64,000 nt of DNA, from contig NC_135207.1 of assembly GCF_050948175.1 (NCBI RefSeq), positions 3,933,501 through 3,997,500 of the forward strand, given 5' to 3'. Position 1 is the stretch's first letter, and the number at the start of each line of letters is the position of its first letter. This document shows, piece by piece, positions 51,401 to 63,522 of the stretch. Both the position numbers and the translations under genes were made by a program. The stretch comes from Xylocopa sonorina. Its lineage: Eukaryota; Arthropoda; Insecta; Hymenoptera; Apidae. Under the pieces are notes generated by a model. It was given only the letters and a program-made list of their open reading frames with translations. It ran no database searches and had not been told where the DNA came from.

Positions 51401-54088
51401 CCGCAACGCGTCGACACTGTTAATTTGTTAACTGCTAATTCGCCCCCATCACAGTCGATCGCGTCTCGTCGACCACGTTCGAAAAAGTCTCCTCGTGGAA
51501 CGAGTCGATCGTCGCTTGGGTCTTCGTCGTTGGACGCGATCGTTCGCCATTAATGGTAATCATTTTTCGCCAGCTTGTGCACTCGCTGATAGTCGAAACG
51601 AACGAGCAAGTTGTCGCACGCTGCTACCGATTGTTTCTGTTCGCGCACCCCCGTGGAAACAACGCGTTAATTCCACTGCTATCGCGCGCGACTAGTTCTC
51701 GACGGTTTGCACGAAAGTGCGAGGCGCATACCGGTCAGCGGTGTTTGCTGCGTCGATATTAAATCGGGAGGTACGAGAGCGGGTCGTGTGTATCAGCTCG
51801 TTCCACGGGGCCATGGAGTTTCGCGCAAAAACGTTCCGTCGGAATGGAACGGAATTAATTCTGCTGCCTTTAAGCCGGACCATCGTCGACTGTTAGGCGA
51901 ATTTTATGAAACTCGGACATCAAAGCGTCTCCCTCTCGTTGTACCGTCTCTTTTCGTTTTTTTTTCTCTTCGCTCGAAAATACTGAAATCCCCCCACGGC
52001 TCTCACCCGACTAGCCGCGGGTTATAATTAAAGGAAGAGCCGACGGGAATTAGCGAAGACAACATCGCGGACACGCGCAAAAAAGAGGCGCCGCGACGTT
52101 CTCCTCTTCGCGTCAAAAGGAAAATAATGATGAAAGTTGCTGGGGAGTCTGAAAAGATCGTAACGCCGGAAACTAATCGCGAGCTTCCTCGACTCGGGAG
52201 ACACCGAAACAGGATGGATTTCGAACGTGAAACGCTGAAAGCATCTTATTTCTCGCACTAACCTAGACAGTGACGGTACCATCGCCGAGTCTGGGGACTT
52301 TTTAGCGTATCGATCGAAACGCCTCAGCATACATCGTAATTTAACAAACCAAATGACCAACGCTAGACGCGAGACTCAATCGTCATCAAAGATTATTGTG
52401 AGAAAAACGTCTTATCGAAAAATTGCAAGTGGTTGCTAGAGGTGGCATTCGTTAGATTCCATAGTCAATTGGGCAAATCCACGGATGTGCTACGTAACCC
52501 AGGTATCCTGCGCGGCAGGATCGAGTTTGAAACGTCCGTGGAATTTGTTTATGAAAAATGTAGAGCGTATACATGTACGTCGCGAACGAGCACACTGTGG
52601 CCTGGTGTCGATGCAATAATATACCGTACACCTTCCATTGGGAAACGAACACCGTGGGGGAGGGACGATAAAAGCGCGGAACCGGAGAGAACGAGAAAAG
52701 GGGGGCAGCGAAACAGATAGAGGAAGAGAGAAAGGGAGAAAAAGGGATCACGGTATGACCTACATTTGGCCTACGGGTCGCAGAGTAGAGCTATTGATTC
52801 AGTTCGCTCTTAAACACAGCCTCCATTTCATTTCGTTCCAACTCTTCTACCATTTCCCGATTACCCTTTCCACCCACCCTCGCCGCCGCCCTTACCACCC
52901 TTACCACCTCTGTACTTGCTCGAGTTTATTTATCGAGTGGCTTATCCCGACAATGTCGTGCCTCGTGTTTCTCCTTCGATCCCTGAGACGACTTATCCGC
53001 GCTGAGAACGAGGTTCGCGTGCGAATTATTTAAGAACAAAACGTATAAATTCACGCGCGAGTGGATGGTTCCCAGCAACGAGCAACTTGAACGCCTCACG
53101 ATCGTTACGCAGCGAACTACCCTGAGAGTCCGCCGGCAAACTTGCGCCGAGCACCAAGTGCTGTTTATAGTCGTTAACGGACCGTACGATGAAGGGAGAA
53201 AAAAAAATAGAGAAACTGGCTCTCGTTCCGCGCATACCATCGAGTACTTCCCCGTGCACTGGTATTAAGAGATTAGCTAAAGCCTTGCCAACTCGCGGAG
53301 TGATAAACAAAATGGATCACGTGTACTGAAGGAGCTCGCACACTTACGTCACCTGATGTTATTTCGTTGCTGCAGAATTATAGCCCTCGTATTGTTCAGT
53401 CGGATTTAATTCCGTCGAAGTTACGACTTAACAGGCGCGAGAGTATCCTCGCGCGCGAACCTAAGGCTAACGAGTATTTTCAATGCCACTTGGAGAACTC
53501 TCTAACGCGAGTCGAACCTGCGAACAGCATAATCGAGCCGTAGCGATTAATATTTTCCCATCAACCTGCGACGAGGTAGCCAGCCGTGCAATCTCGAAAG
53601 CAAATAACGGTTGCCAAACAAATCCAAGCGGAAGGCCCCCTACCCAGCGTCCTGTTGTGTCCCTGATGGACCCCGTTCGAGGATCTGGCAGCCGTAGCCG
53701 AACGAGGCGCGTGACAATGCATGTTCATCGAATCGATGGCACCCGCTGTCTCCCAGCCGGTCCTTTTCACCCTCCACGGCTCACCCTTCTTCCCGTTCCT
53801 CGTCTTTTTGCACGTTTCACCACCATTTCCTGCGTTCCTTTATCGAGGACGGCTCTCGATAGAGAGACGAGTTTGTCTTTGGACACGCGTCGAGCCGCGA
53901 ACAAGAGGGGGACTCCATCTTCGTACATTTCACGGGCCAACAGCTTCCACTCACGTGACGCGGACTCAGGAATGAAGTAAGTCTCGCGGCCTTTGGGGTG
54001 GAAACGCGGCGGCGAGCTTGGAATTCTTCCGCATCTGGAAATCGTCGCACTGTTTGGGAACACCGTTCGACGAGGGTGTTCGTAAATC
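48463..54088. other. Intergenic stretch, nothing firm seen
   Basis: About 5.6 kb. A 221-codon forward frame at 48665-49330 is Arg, Gly and Thr-rich, has no signal peptide or domain and overlaps an open frame on the other strand, so I leave it out. On the minus strand near 52.87-52.93 kb a short Gly and Lys-rich run could be read, but it stops within about 20 codons. Confidence 0.5.
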
Positions 54089-54625
54089 ATGCCGCAACCT
54101 CGCAAATCATACCTGGCTGCATTAACGATCTGTTTATCGTGCGCAATATTCGCGATCCGAGGAACCACTGCACCGACACGTAGCTGCAATAAATCTGCGA
54201 ACCCACTGCGATGCGGCTTGGTCGAATATATTCGATTACTTGAACGATTTCAATTACTTTTTCGATCCTTCAGCGTCGCTCTGCTGCCTGCGTTACGTTC
54301 GATGACCGATCCACTAGCTCTAGCCTCGACTCGTGTCCTGTTCAGCGTTTCCAATAACACAAGTTTTTCACATTTTCCACCGATCACACAGCGCTCGATA
54401 CACATCGATACACCCAACCAGTATTATACAAAAAACGCAGTATCCTATCATGGCCAGACAGTCATTAATTCTCGAACAGAGAACACCCTTCACGCGTTGG
54501 TGTGGAGTAGTTCGCACGACGTTCCAGCTAGTTCGTTCGACAACTCATCGCTCGACAATCGTTGCGAGCGGCTAGTGGATTTTCCGAATAACGGATATTA
54601 TAACATCGATGGTATTAATCGGTAA
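54089..54625 (+). CDS. Weak candidate: small secreted protein
   Basis: An open frame of 178 codons starting MPQPRKSYLAALTICLSCAI, a plausible signal peptide cut near residue 28. The middle (about residues 45-95) looks like intron or noncoding sequence, so the true structure may be spliced. The last 80 residues are Ser, Asn and Tyr-rich; the part around residues 120-155 (QTVINS, then DVPASS) faintly recalls the CPF cuticle motif of Val-Arg-Ser followed by Asp-Thr-Pro-x-Ser-Ser, with spacing off by one residue. No TATA box is seen upstream. I do not recognise the gene, and chance is a real alternative. Confidence 0.25.
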   Translation: MPQPRKSYLAALTICLSCAIFAIRGTTAPTRSCNKSANPLRCGLVEYIRLLERFQLLFRSFSVALLPALRSMTDPLALASTRVLFSVSNNTSFSHFPPITQRSIHIDTPNQYYTKNAVSYHGQTVINSRTENTLHALVWSSSHDVPASSFDNSSLDNRCERLVDFPNNGYYNIDGINR

Positions 54626-54688
54626 CAGAGACTAGTATGCAAAAAATATTGGATTAGATATCGAGCTACGTGCTCATAAATATTAAAT

Positions 54689-54708
54689 CTCTCTCTCTCT
54701 CTCTCTCA
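54689..54708. repeat. (CT)10 microsatellite
   Basis: Perfect CT repeat of 20 bases about 65 bases after the stop of the candidate frame. Confidence 0.9.
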
Positions 54709-57217
54709 CTCTGGTTATTATTTAATTGTATACGAGTCACTGTCGGCAATATTGAATTCCAAAGCCATATTTGCCCGTACGGTGTACTCGAAAATGGCCT
54801 TGTCCGCATATCAATGACCGCGAGCAAACTGATATCTCACTTTTTAGTTGCGGATGGTGAAGCAAAAACCGAGCGCGCGCCTGTTCGCGTTTCGTTACAA
54901 TGGCACGCGCGAAACATCCCCCGATGCGCCCCGTGCTCGAGCGTGGGGACCTCGTGACGAACGTGGCTGTTTTCGAGGGGCCAACCGGTGAAAGGGGTGC
55001 AACGGTGTACACGCGGAACAGCGGGTGTACGTCGAGCAAAAATCGGTGGATCGTCGTTGTTGCGAGCAAAGCGGCGACGTCTCCGTTCGCGGAATCGGCT
55101 GAGGCAAAAAAAAAACGAGGAGAAAAAAAGAAAAAGAAAATATAGAACCGGAAAACCGGGAATCCGTGGCGTGCTGAGCCGAGCATTCGTCTCTGCACCG
55201 CTTGGAAATCGGCCAACTTCTGCCCGGTCTAGATAGGTGAGGGAGTATTCTCCTTTTTCCAGGGGCAATTGAATTTTTATATCTGCCCAGCGAGAACCGC
55301 GCGCTCGGTAAAAAATGTCGAACGATCGTGAAACCGTAGCGGGGGATGAAAGGCCGCGTAAGACGAAGCGCGGGAGTGTCGTACGTCTTTGCACGGTTGA
55401 CGTTTACGACAGAGATTTTTTCGCATTCCACCGCTCGTATCTTCTTGTTGCTTAGGTTCGCCGTGTTACGATCCGCTGTACATCGAACGGGGCTGCGTCG
55501 AAGGTGAAAAGAAGGGAGAACGGAATTATAATAAAATTGCCAGGCGTAAAATAGAGGCATAAAGTCGCGGGGCAGCGAAGAGATTTCTCTTGTCCACGCT
55601 CTCGTGATTAATCGAGTTTGCGAGTCGAGTATTTTTGATCGCACCGGGGGCGTGGACCGTCTGACGGGAGAATTAAAAAATGTTCAACGCTAACGTGCGA
55701 CGGATAATGAATGTTATGAAGGAGATGAGCGGGAAAGCGTCGATGTTGGGCGGTTACGGCGATGAGACGCATTAACGGACCGTTAAAGTAACACCTGCCT
55801 CATAAACTGCTCGTTTGAAAGAGAATCTCGTGTCCCCTTTTTACCTCGGCTCCCTCACTTTTCATCTTTCCTGTTTACCCAGTCGTATATTTCCCGCGAA
55901 CAAGCGAACAATTATTGCGCGAAGGGCCATTTATCAAGCGGTCTCCGCACCTCGTGGATATCGCGAGAAGAATTCCGTTTGTTTAACGATGCGTTACAAC
56001 GGCTTCCGTCAAGGAAGCTCTCGACATTTTTTCACGATCGGATGCACTTCACCAGATATAATTTTCGTACCAAGTGCACGATGATATACGAGGTGTAAGA
56101 AAAACGATTAAATCTCCAATTCAATCAAGTAAAAAATCAGATTCGATTCAAAACAGATTGAAAATTCGAAACGAACACCATAAAGTGATTACATAGACTG
56201 TATGAATTATTAATAGAGAGCGGTTCCCTCGTTGTCGCAACAGAATTTGTTTAATTTCCACTCAGTCCAGCCTCTGTTTTACAGTCCCGTTCCAGTCGAA
56301 CTTTATCTCCACGCTTACGTGCCGTAAAGCGGTCTTCGAATTCGCGTGGCCGTAGTCAAAGTTTCCCTTCAAGTAAATAAATCAGAAACTTGCTAACGCA
56401 TGGCCAACAGATGCTTAACTCGTCCTGCATTTAAGTGCCTGCTGGCGCGGCCGATGATAGCGCGAGCGAGCCTGGTCTGCCCCGATTTTATCTGCGTGCA
56501 AATGAACTGTGGCTGCATCGCGTGTATCCGATTGATCGCCTACGTTGATAGACGATCGTCGAGTTACGGTCATCGTTCTTCGTTCGGATCCTCGACTACC
56601 AGTGTTGATCTTGACGATGGTGCCGTTGTGACGCCTCGCAACGACACCGTTTCGTGCCGCGCTGCTCGAAGGTCACGCTCAATGGTGCACTGCAATCAGC
56701 AATTTCTGTAAGAAGGTATAACGATATGAGATAGAGAGTGAGAGGAAGAGAAGAAGATCTACGAGAGCTGCGAATGAAAGTTCAAAAGTAAAGAGAAGGA
56801 GAGAAAAGGGACCCAGAAATGGGGAAGAAAAGGAAGTGCCGTTCATCCTGAACTCGCAAGCGAGCTCGTCACTAAGTCTGCCTAATAGACTCGTGTGTCT
56901 CGAGAACAGCATGGCAGAATTAGGTCGCAAAGTTATTAAGTAAGACTCGCAAGAAACTACCGCGATATGACCCCTCTAATTGCGATCCTACGCTCGATAG
57001 CGAACGGATACAATCGTATTTGAAATCTCGACGTGTGTCTGCTGATCGATACGGATACGCGCCAAAAAACGGGAACGTTTGTCAGCTGACAGTCGCGAAA
57101 CGGAGCCACAGATTCGAAAGTCGGTGGTACCCGCGGAAAATGGCGTGGATAACGGCGAAAAACAGAGACTGGCTCATAGACGAGGCCACGGATCCGATAT
57201 CGCGGCTGTTCTCTCAG
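54709..57217. other. Stretch with no supportable gene
   Basis: About 2.5 kb of CpG-rich DNA. A 249-codon minus-strand frame (54895-55644) and a 103-codon forward frame (56400-56711) have no domain, signal peptide or paired splice sites that I can support. Confidence 0.45.
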
Positions 57218-57750
57218 CGAATATCGACGAGACGCTCTACCAGTGTACACAAGCTGAGGGAAACCAGGACGAGGATTCGGTGGGTACATATGCCGTGGCA
57301 CGGTGCTGTGGGCGCACACGCGCGGATCGCAGCCACTCGAAACACACGATCCTGCATCGTATTCAAACCACCGTGCGCAGGGATGGTGATTCGCGGAGTT
57401 CGCCTAATCCGGTAACGAGTCGCGGCGGTATGGTTTACGGCACTTTGAGCGATCCACCGTGCGGATTCAATCATTAGGAGACGCGTGCGACAGGCATCGA
57501 CGAAGTTCAAGAGTACACGGATAGGCGAGACTCAGCGACAGATACAAATTGGCCCGTTCCATATTGGGAATTGAAACCTCGACGGCATAACGAAGCCAAT
57601 TTCGTCGCGCGACGGAACGCCAGCTACCGCGAACAGGACGAAAACAACGAAACGGTACGCGTAATTGGCAAGCAAGTCCTTGTTCCTAGATACGAGGCTG
57701 ACGAGGGTGGATTTAACGCGCGCGTCGTCTCGCAGAGGGACGCTCGATGA
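57218..57750 (+). pseudogene. Weak candidate: cuticle-like coding remnant
   Basis: One forward frame is open from 57046 to 57750 apart from a single TAG at 57475-57477. Two splice solutions would remove that stop: exon 57218-57279 (acceptor CTGTTCTCTCAG, donor GTGGGT, phase 0) joined to 57478 after CATTAG; or a 66-base intron 57428-57493 in phase 1. The last part (57478-57747) encodes a hydrophilic 90-residue stretch with WPVPYWELKP and ends near YEADEGGFNARV, which resembles the Tyr-x-Ala-Asp-Glu-x-Gly-Phe end of RR domains. The residues before it do not space correctly for a normal RR domain. No start exon, signal peptide or promoter was found. It may be a divergent gene, a decayed one, or chance. 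Confidence 0.25.
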
Positions 57751-57969
57751 TTCGTAGAGGTTAACGATCGTCGATCCGAGTCCTCGTCGCGATCAACGAG
57801 CACCGGAAGTTTTCTTAGACCGCGTTCTTTCTGAAGGAAGTTCATCAATGGAGAGCGAGGTCGTGCAACCCGGAAGCAGGGTGGCATCGATCGTAATTAC
57901 CAGCGGGAGTTCTAACAACAATAGCGACGAAACCACCGCAACACGGCTGCGCAACTATCGATTCTGGAA

Positions 57970-57975
57970 AATAAA
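57970..57975 (+). terminator. Possible polyadenylation signal
   Basis: AATAAA about 220 bases after the TGA at 57748-57750. It is meaningful only if the candidate region upstream is transcribed. Confidence 0.25.
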
Positions 57976-59045
57976 CGCTGCCACGGAAAAACTGTTCGCG
58001 AACGTTACACGTTTCTGATGACAACTCGTTGCCTTGGCTCGAAGCAAGGTTTAACCAAGGTGTACGCGAACAATTAAGTGGCGATTTCGCAAATTAGGGT
58101 AACGTCGTTGAATGCCCCGAACGCGATTGTTTGCCAGACAATCAGTACGATCTTCATGGGTCCGCGAATCGAATCGCGAATCGGATCAAGGTTGATTCAC
58201 CCCCACCTATTCTGCTGCTTGAAATTCCCAGGACCGTTCCTCTCGCTTACAAATGCTGTACACAGACAGTTCGTTCATAAATTCTCCCGTTTCAGCCGCG
58301 AAAAGCGCTACTTAGAGGGGCATTACTTCCCTGGGCGTCGCTATCTCTAATTTGACCAAGCACGATTAATTATTCGATTTAAAGCGCAATCTATTTCACG
58401 ATCTGCCCGGGCTAAATTACCATCGCCGAGCATTTATTACGCGGACCCTCCTCTCCCTCCCGCCGTAGAATTCATTTTCGAACCGTGGACTGACGTTCGT
58501 GTAATTCAGCGTCGCAGGGAAAACGAAGTTAACTCTTTCTTTCGCAGCCCAGCCTTCGCATCTCGGGCTTTATTACGAGATAACGATCGCTGCATTGTTT
58601 ATTACACGGCCGGCGGGCACTGGGAAATATCAGACCGCGTGAAATATGGCGTCCAATTGTTGTCCACCGATAAACAGGAATTAATTTGCAATAAAACATA
58701 TCTATTCGCCGAGAGGAAGAGCTTAAATTTTGTCCGGCTAATAAACGCGTCCGCGACGGCCCGGCTGATTTATACCTGATTAATATTATCGTTCCACGGG
58801 CAGGCGCTTTTATCTTGACTAAATAATTACGGGAATCCATCATCGATTTCGTAGTATTTCTTTCAGACGCTCCATACAATTTTGCCAGTCTTCATCGCGA
58901 GGTAGATCGAAATCAGATTCGAAATCGTTATCGCAGATGCACAGGTTCCGTCGTGACGATGTTCAATCGTACGTTTCATTACTGAGCTTCGTAACTAATG
59001 TGGCGACCACCGTAGTCGCCTTTGCACCCCGTGGCGCAGGGCGGA
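57976..59045. other. Stretch with nothing recognised
   Basis: About 1 kb of noncoding sequence between the candidate remnant and the hairpin. Confidence 0.5.
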
Positions 59046-59144
59046 AGAAAACGCTTAACCCTCGAAGACGAAGAGACTGGAGACATTAAACGTATGCTTG
59101 ACTCCAAACTTTCTCTTCGACTTCGAGGGTTAAGGACGTTTTCT
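59046..59144. repeat. Long hairpin (inverted repeat, about 100 nt)
   Basis: The arm 59046-59075 pairs with 59113-59144: 29 base pairs with one A-A mismatch (59068 with 59120) and one two-base bulge (59135-59136). Inside, TGGAG at 59078-59082 can pair with CTCCA at 59102-59106, leaving a 19-base loop. Total length and shape suit a pre-microRNA; a miniature inverted-repeat element is the other explanation. I could not match the arms to a microRNA I know. A second, shorter inverted repeat (59158-59166 with 59207-59215) follows. The strand of any transcript cannot be told. Confidence 0.75.
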
Positions 59145-60690
59145 GCGAACGTGCCTCCTCCTTTTCGACACTGAAATGAGGGGGCGAAAAATAGATATAA
59201 TGTAAGGAAAAGGAGCCCTCAGGAGTTAGTTAGTTAATACTTACGTTCTGAGCAGCATAGCTTCCATATCTTGGTCTATATAAAATTTGTTATTTATTAT
59301 TTGTTAAAATAAATTATCTTGTTACGTTATTCCAAACGAACATCACTCTACCTCACCACGTAGGTTTCCAAAACTAGTCTGACTGCGCGATGGAATACGT
59401 CTGCGACTACTTAAGTAGTATAGCTTCGCTGAGCTGTTCGACAGGCAAAAGAGAAGTGTTTCAAGGTGGCTGCGGCGCAATCCGAGCGATTTCAAAAGTT
59501 TACGTAACCCTTTGTCGACAGGGCTCGGTTTTGCGAGCGAAAACCAGGTTACACGGCAGCAACGTCGCGGCGTCCGGCCGCCCGATCGGGCACAATGTAA
59601 AAGCACACTGGACGATAATAATTTGGCGCTGTACCAAAGTTCGGGATTCTGTTAGCGCGGTCCGTACTGTCATCGCGGAAAAAATACGGTCGCCAAACAT
59701 ACGAGAGGAAATCCAACCGTCGCGCCACCCCTCTATTCACCGCAACCCCGAATCGATGCTTCTCTCGCGCTGGATGCTGAATTTTCGTTCCCGTCATTTT
59801 CTTCTCCTCCGACTGTTCGCGTCGAATATACGGAGCTGACTATCCGTGCGTGGAAAAGGAAGCGTAGGCGTGCGAGCGCGCGTCTGCAAATCTTTCGCGA
59901 GGAGAGACATCGCTCGAGAGCCCGTTAAAGATTCCTCGTGCGTGGGATCTTTGAATTCACCGCGAGACGGTCGAAGGAAAAAAAGAACTCGAGTGTACGT
60001 AAACTCGAATCGCGGCGGGAGGATAGATAGCGAGGCGGAAGACAGAGGAAAATCCGCGTAATCCACGAAAGGGTTGAAACAGTACGTATTGCCGTCCCCC
60101 ATAGGCCACGATTATGGAAGGGGATTTTCGTTATCGACATAATGGCGCGGAACTCGACCTCGCAGGGTTATCTTGCTCGAGCTCGCCGATGCTTTCAACT
60201 CTTGCGTTTCCATATCGCGTAAAATGCGAGCGCATTACTCGGCTCGAATCGTCGGTAATAGACAGTAACGAAGACCAGTGGAGCATTAACGACGGGCTGG
60301 CGAAAAATTTCAGCTCGTCTGCCGACGGCAGCGTTTGCGTACCCGGATTTCCACCTACTTGCACGCAACGCGTATAGACGCGCTATATTTTCATATAAAA
60401 TTCTTATTGCGATACCAGTTACGAGAAATGTAGCACGCGCGTCCCCTATATCTCTCGCGAAACATTCGCTGCGCGATCTATATATTTTGAAATAATCATT
60501 CCGGGTCCGCTGCGAGAGAATTTCGGATTATTTAAAATTCATGCGAACGTCTCGCTTTTTAAACAATAATATTGCTTTTCCTGGGAATTGGTAAATTGCC
60601 GATGGTACCGTTGCTGTGAGCAAACGTGGAGAAGCGCGAGTTGTTGGTTAGCAAACCATTCATTTGGATGATTAAATATAAACGTGGGTA

Positions 60691-60705
60691 TTTTTTTTTT
60701 TTTTT
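60691..60705. repeat. T15 run (poly-A on the minus strand)
   Basis: Fifteen T in a row on the + strand. Read on the minus strand it is an A run that directly follows AATAAA and the stop of a 74-codon frame (60709-60933), as in the tail of a retrocopy. Confidence 0.85.
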
Positions 60706-63288
60706 CTTTTATTTGCTCGAGAACGAGCTACGCTGAAGTTCCTCGAATTCCGCCGCGTTATTCGTCGCGACCAATTTGATCCACGGTTTCAGATACGAAT
60801 TATGTTTTTCGCATAAAAATTCGACCGCTTCGGTGGTCGTGGCCGCAGGGGCCACCCAGTATCTCGTGGTCACGAACGTACGCCTCGAGCACGCAAATAG
60901 CCGATCGCAAATATTGAGGCACCCAACCCTCAAAACTATATTCGCGTTCGATCAGATAACATTCAATATATATCGTTATTAATTTTTTGCAGCAGGAGTC
61001 TGTCTGGTATCGCTTAAACGGGGAAATTATTAGGTTGCCGGGGACCCGCGAGGCGGAGCCGAGCCGTTCTCGCGGCAGCGTCGCTGCTTAGTAATCGTAA
61101 AAGCGTTCCCCGTTCAATAATGCAAAAACCGTATACACGCGTGCATATACACCTAACAAAAGGATATTGGAACGAAAATTACGATCGCGTCGCAAGCTTC
61201 GTAAAACGCGTGCAACTTTACTACGGCGTGTGTGACACGCGTATTCATGGCGATGCATAAACTGTGCACGTTCGTACTCGTAAAGAATGCGTGTCTAGCT
61301 GCGGCGCAATATACGCGAGCGTTCCGCGCGGTTCCCGGCAACTTTTCCACCGGAAATGAAATCATACCTTATTATGCGCGTGATGGGACACTCTTTCGTA
61401 TTCACAACTATTTCCTCGTTTCCAATTACCCTGTCTGCTCGCATGAACCTGTTCTGAAAAGAGCGTATAGAACAGAACAAATTGCGGGTCGACCACCGAA
61501 ACGTCCACGCGCTGCCACGGGGTAGCAGAAATTTAGGCCACGCGTAGGTTCGTCGCTATTAAAAATCGCCATTGTATCGACGAACAAAGCAGTGCACGAT
61601 TTTCGTTCTGTGAAAAGACAGAGCGATTGGTCGACGCACAGTTTAGCGTGTCTTCGTCGAAGACGAAGTCAGAGGTTCGCGGTGTGTCTCTCTGTTAGCT
61701 TGATTTAAAGTCTTGGATAATATCGGTCGCGATCCAAGGCGGAATTGGACTTTACGGGTATGCGGGGAGGTAGATTCCAACGAACCATCGCGGCACGACG
61801 GCACGCTCGCTATGTCTAATCAGTGCCAACTCAATTTCCTACCGCGTCTATTGTCACTTGATTCCAGCCGCGTTTCGTTCCCCTCTGTGTGCGTGCGTCC
61901 CGTCGACACCCTTTGTTAGCGGCGGACAGGAAACGTCACGGAACGCTACCCTGAAACGCGGACGAACTTGAGGGTTGCACGTTTACTCGGAGCGGCTCGA
62001 GTCGAAAACCATCGAAAGAGGCGAATCGCGCGTTCCCTCGAGCCGTGCGAGGCCCTCGAGTGGCCATCCAGCGAACGATTTCCGGAATCGCGTACTCGCG
62101 TCTACGAGGAACGGGGAAATTCGAGGCCTTCGCTCGCTTCAAACTTTCGAGTCCTTCGAGAGCTCATTAAGCCTCCGGAACTTTTCTTTAGGCTCTCCGT
62201 TTTTCAGGACTTTTAAGTATTTTCAGATCTCGCGACTCTGTTCTACGGATTTTATTGCCTTAATAAATGTTTGAACGCGAAGGACAAGAGAGAGGAATGT
62301 TCGAAACGCCGTTGGCGGAGCGTGGACCTTTGTATCTTCGCGGCAAGTTTCCTTGGACCGCTTGCACCTGGGCTCTTCGAGCTTTTGGGAATGCGCGAAC
62401 TTGCGTCAAGTTCCGTATTCATTTAGACACTTAAGTTTGATGGAGTCAAGGATGGTCGAGATTCTTGAACAGATGCTCCTAACTATGCTCGCGTCGCATG
62501 TGTACGTTACGTGACGACGTGACGAGCTGAACTTTCTCGACTACTAATATTCGAGCACCAGTTATTCACGATATCGATCCAGCTTCCTCGAGTCCATGGT
62601 GCCTGATGGAATTTTTCTCGAAAACCCCCCACCAGTCGATTCAATTTCGCTTGGCTACCTTGCGTTACGTAACCCGTTAATTAACGATTAACGATATCGC
62701 GAGGGTGTTTCAACTCGGCTCGTTAGCGAGTTTAAGACTCACGAACGCGGACGTTCACGGGAAAATTCGCGTAACAGGAATAAAGGGACGTGTCTCCCGC
62801 GGAGGACGTTAGAGGGGAATTTTCTTCAAAGACAAATCGCGCAGTTACGTTCGTTCAGTGGTTTCGTAGCAACGTTCGTCCTCTCATTTCCCCGGTGCCA
62901 CGTTAATTGCGAGCCGTTCCTTCTTCTAATGTTTCAGTGTCATTGTTGCGGTACCCCCTGATTGCCTCCGACTCAATTTTATGGCTCGAGGACAATAATG
63001 TTTGATCAGTCCCGACTAAACTTGAGCAGTATAACCTCGTTGCATTGCTGGATCATCTTTGTACATAACATCCTCATCAATAAATTGCAACGTTCGCATT
63101 GAATGGCTCTCTAGGACCAGTCTATCATCCAAGCATCGTGCGTTCGATTTTTTTTTATCAAAATTATGCGTCTCTCAGTCTGGAACACGTTTCACCGGTT
63201 GAAATCTCTCGTTGCACGAGGTGTCCAAGAAATCGTATCGCGTTCGAGGTCTATTTCAGATAGAGGAATAATACATTATTCAATGGCG

Positions 63289-63331
63289 GAACGCGGAACG
63301 AAAGGAGGAACGAAAAGAGGAACGAACGGGA
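63289..63331. repeat. Imperfect GGAACGAAA repeat
   Basis: About four imperfect copies of a GGAACGAAA-like word in tandem. It is a small minisatellite-like tract. Confidence 0.6.
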
Positions 63332-63506
63332 CCGCCTTCTTCCCTGTTCAAGTAGAACAGGTCAGCGCACGGTCCGCCAGTGTGTATCGTACGCCAGCGA
63401 ATTGATAAACACGCAAACATCGTAATTTTAAATGAAGAGGCAGGATTAAGGTCGAGCAAGGGTCGAGGGCTCTGGCTGGGGCTGAAAAGCCGATACGAGG
63501 GAGAGA

Positions 63507-63522
63507 AAGAGAGAGAGAGAGA
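63507..63522. repeat. Short GA microsatellite
   Basis: GA repeat of about 16 bases within a purine-rich stretch. Confidence 0.75.

Noticed and set aside
52870..52935. Gly and Lys-rich run on the minus strand, like a glycine-rich cuticle protein
   Set aside because: It is bounded by stops within about 20 codons and comes from a short CCGCC/TTACCACC repeat on the + strand.
54895..55644. Minus-strand frame of 249 codons
   Set aside because: Ser, Arg and Phe-rich low-information sequence with no domain; other frames of the same strand are open here too.
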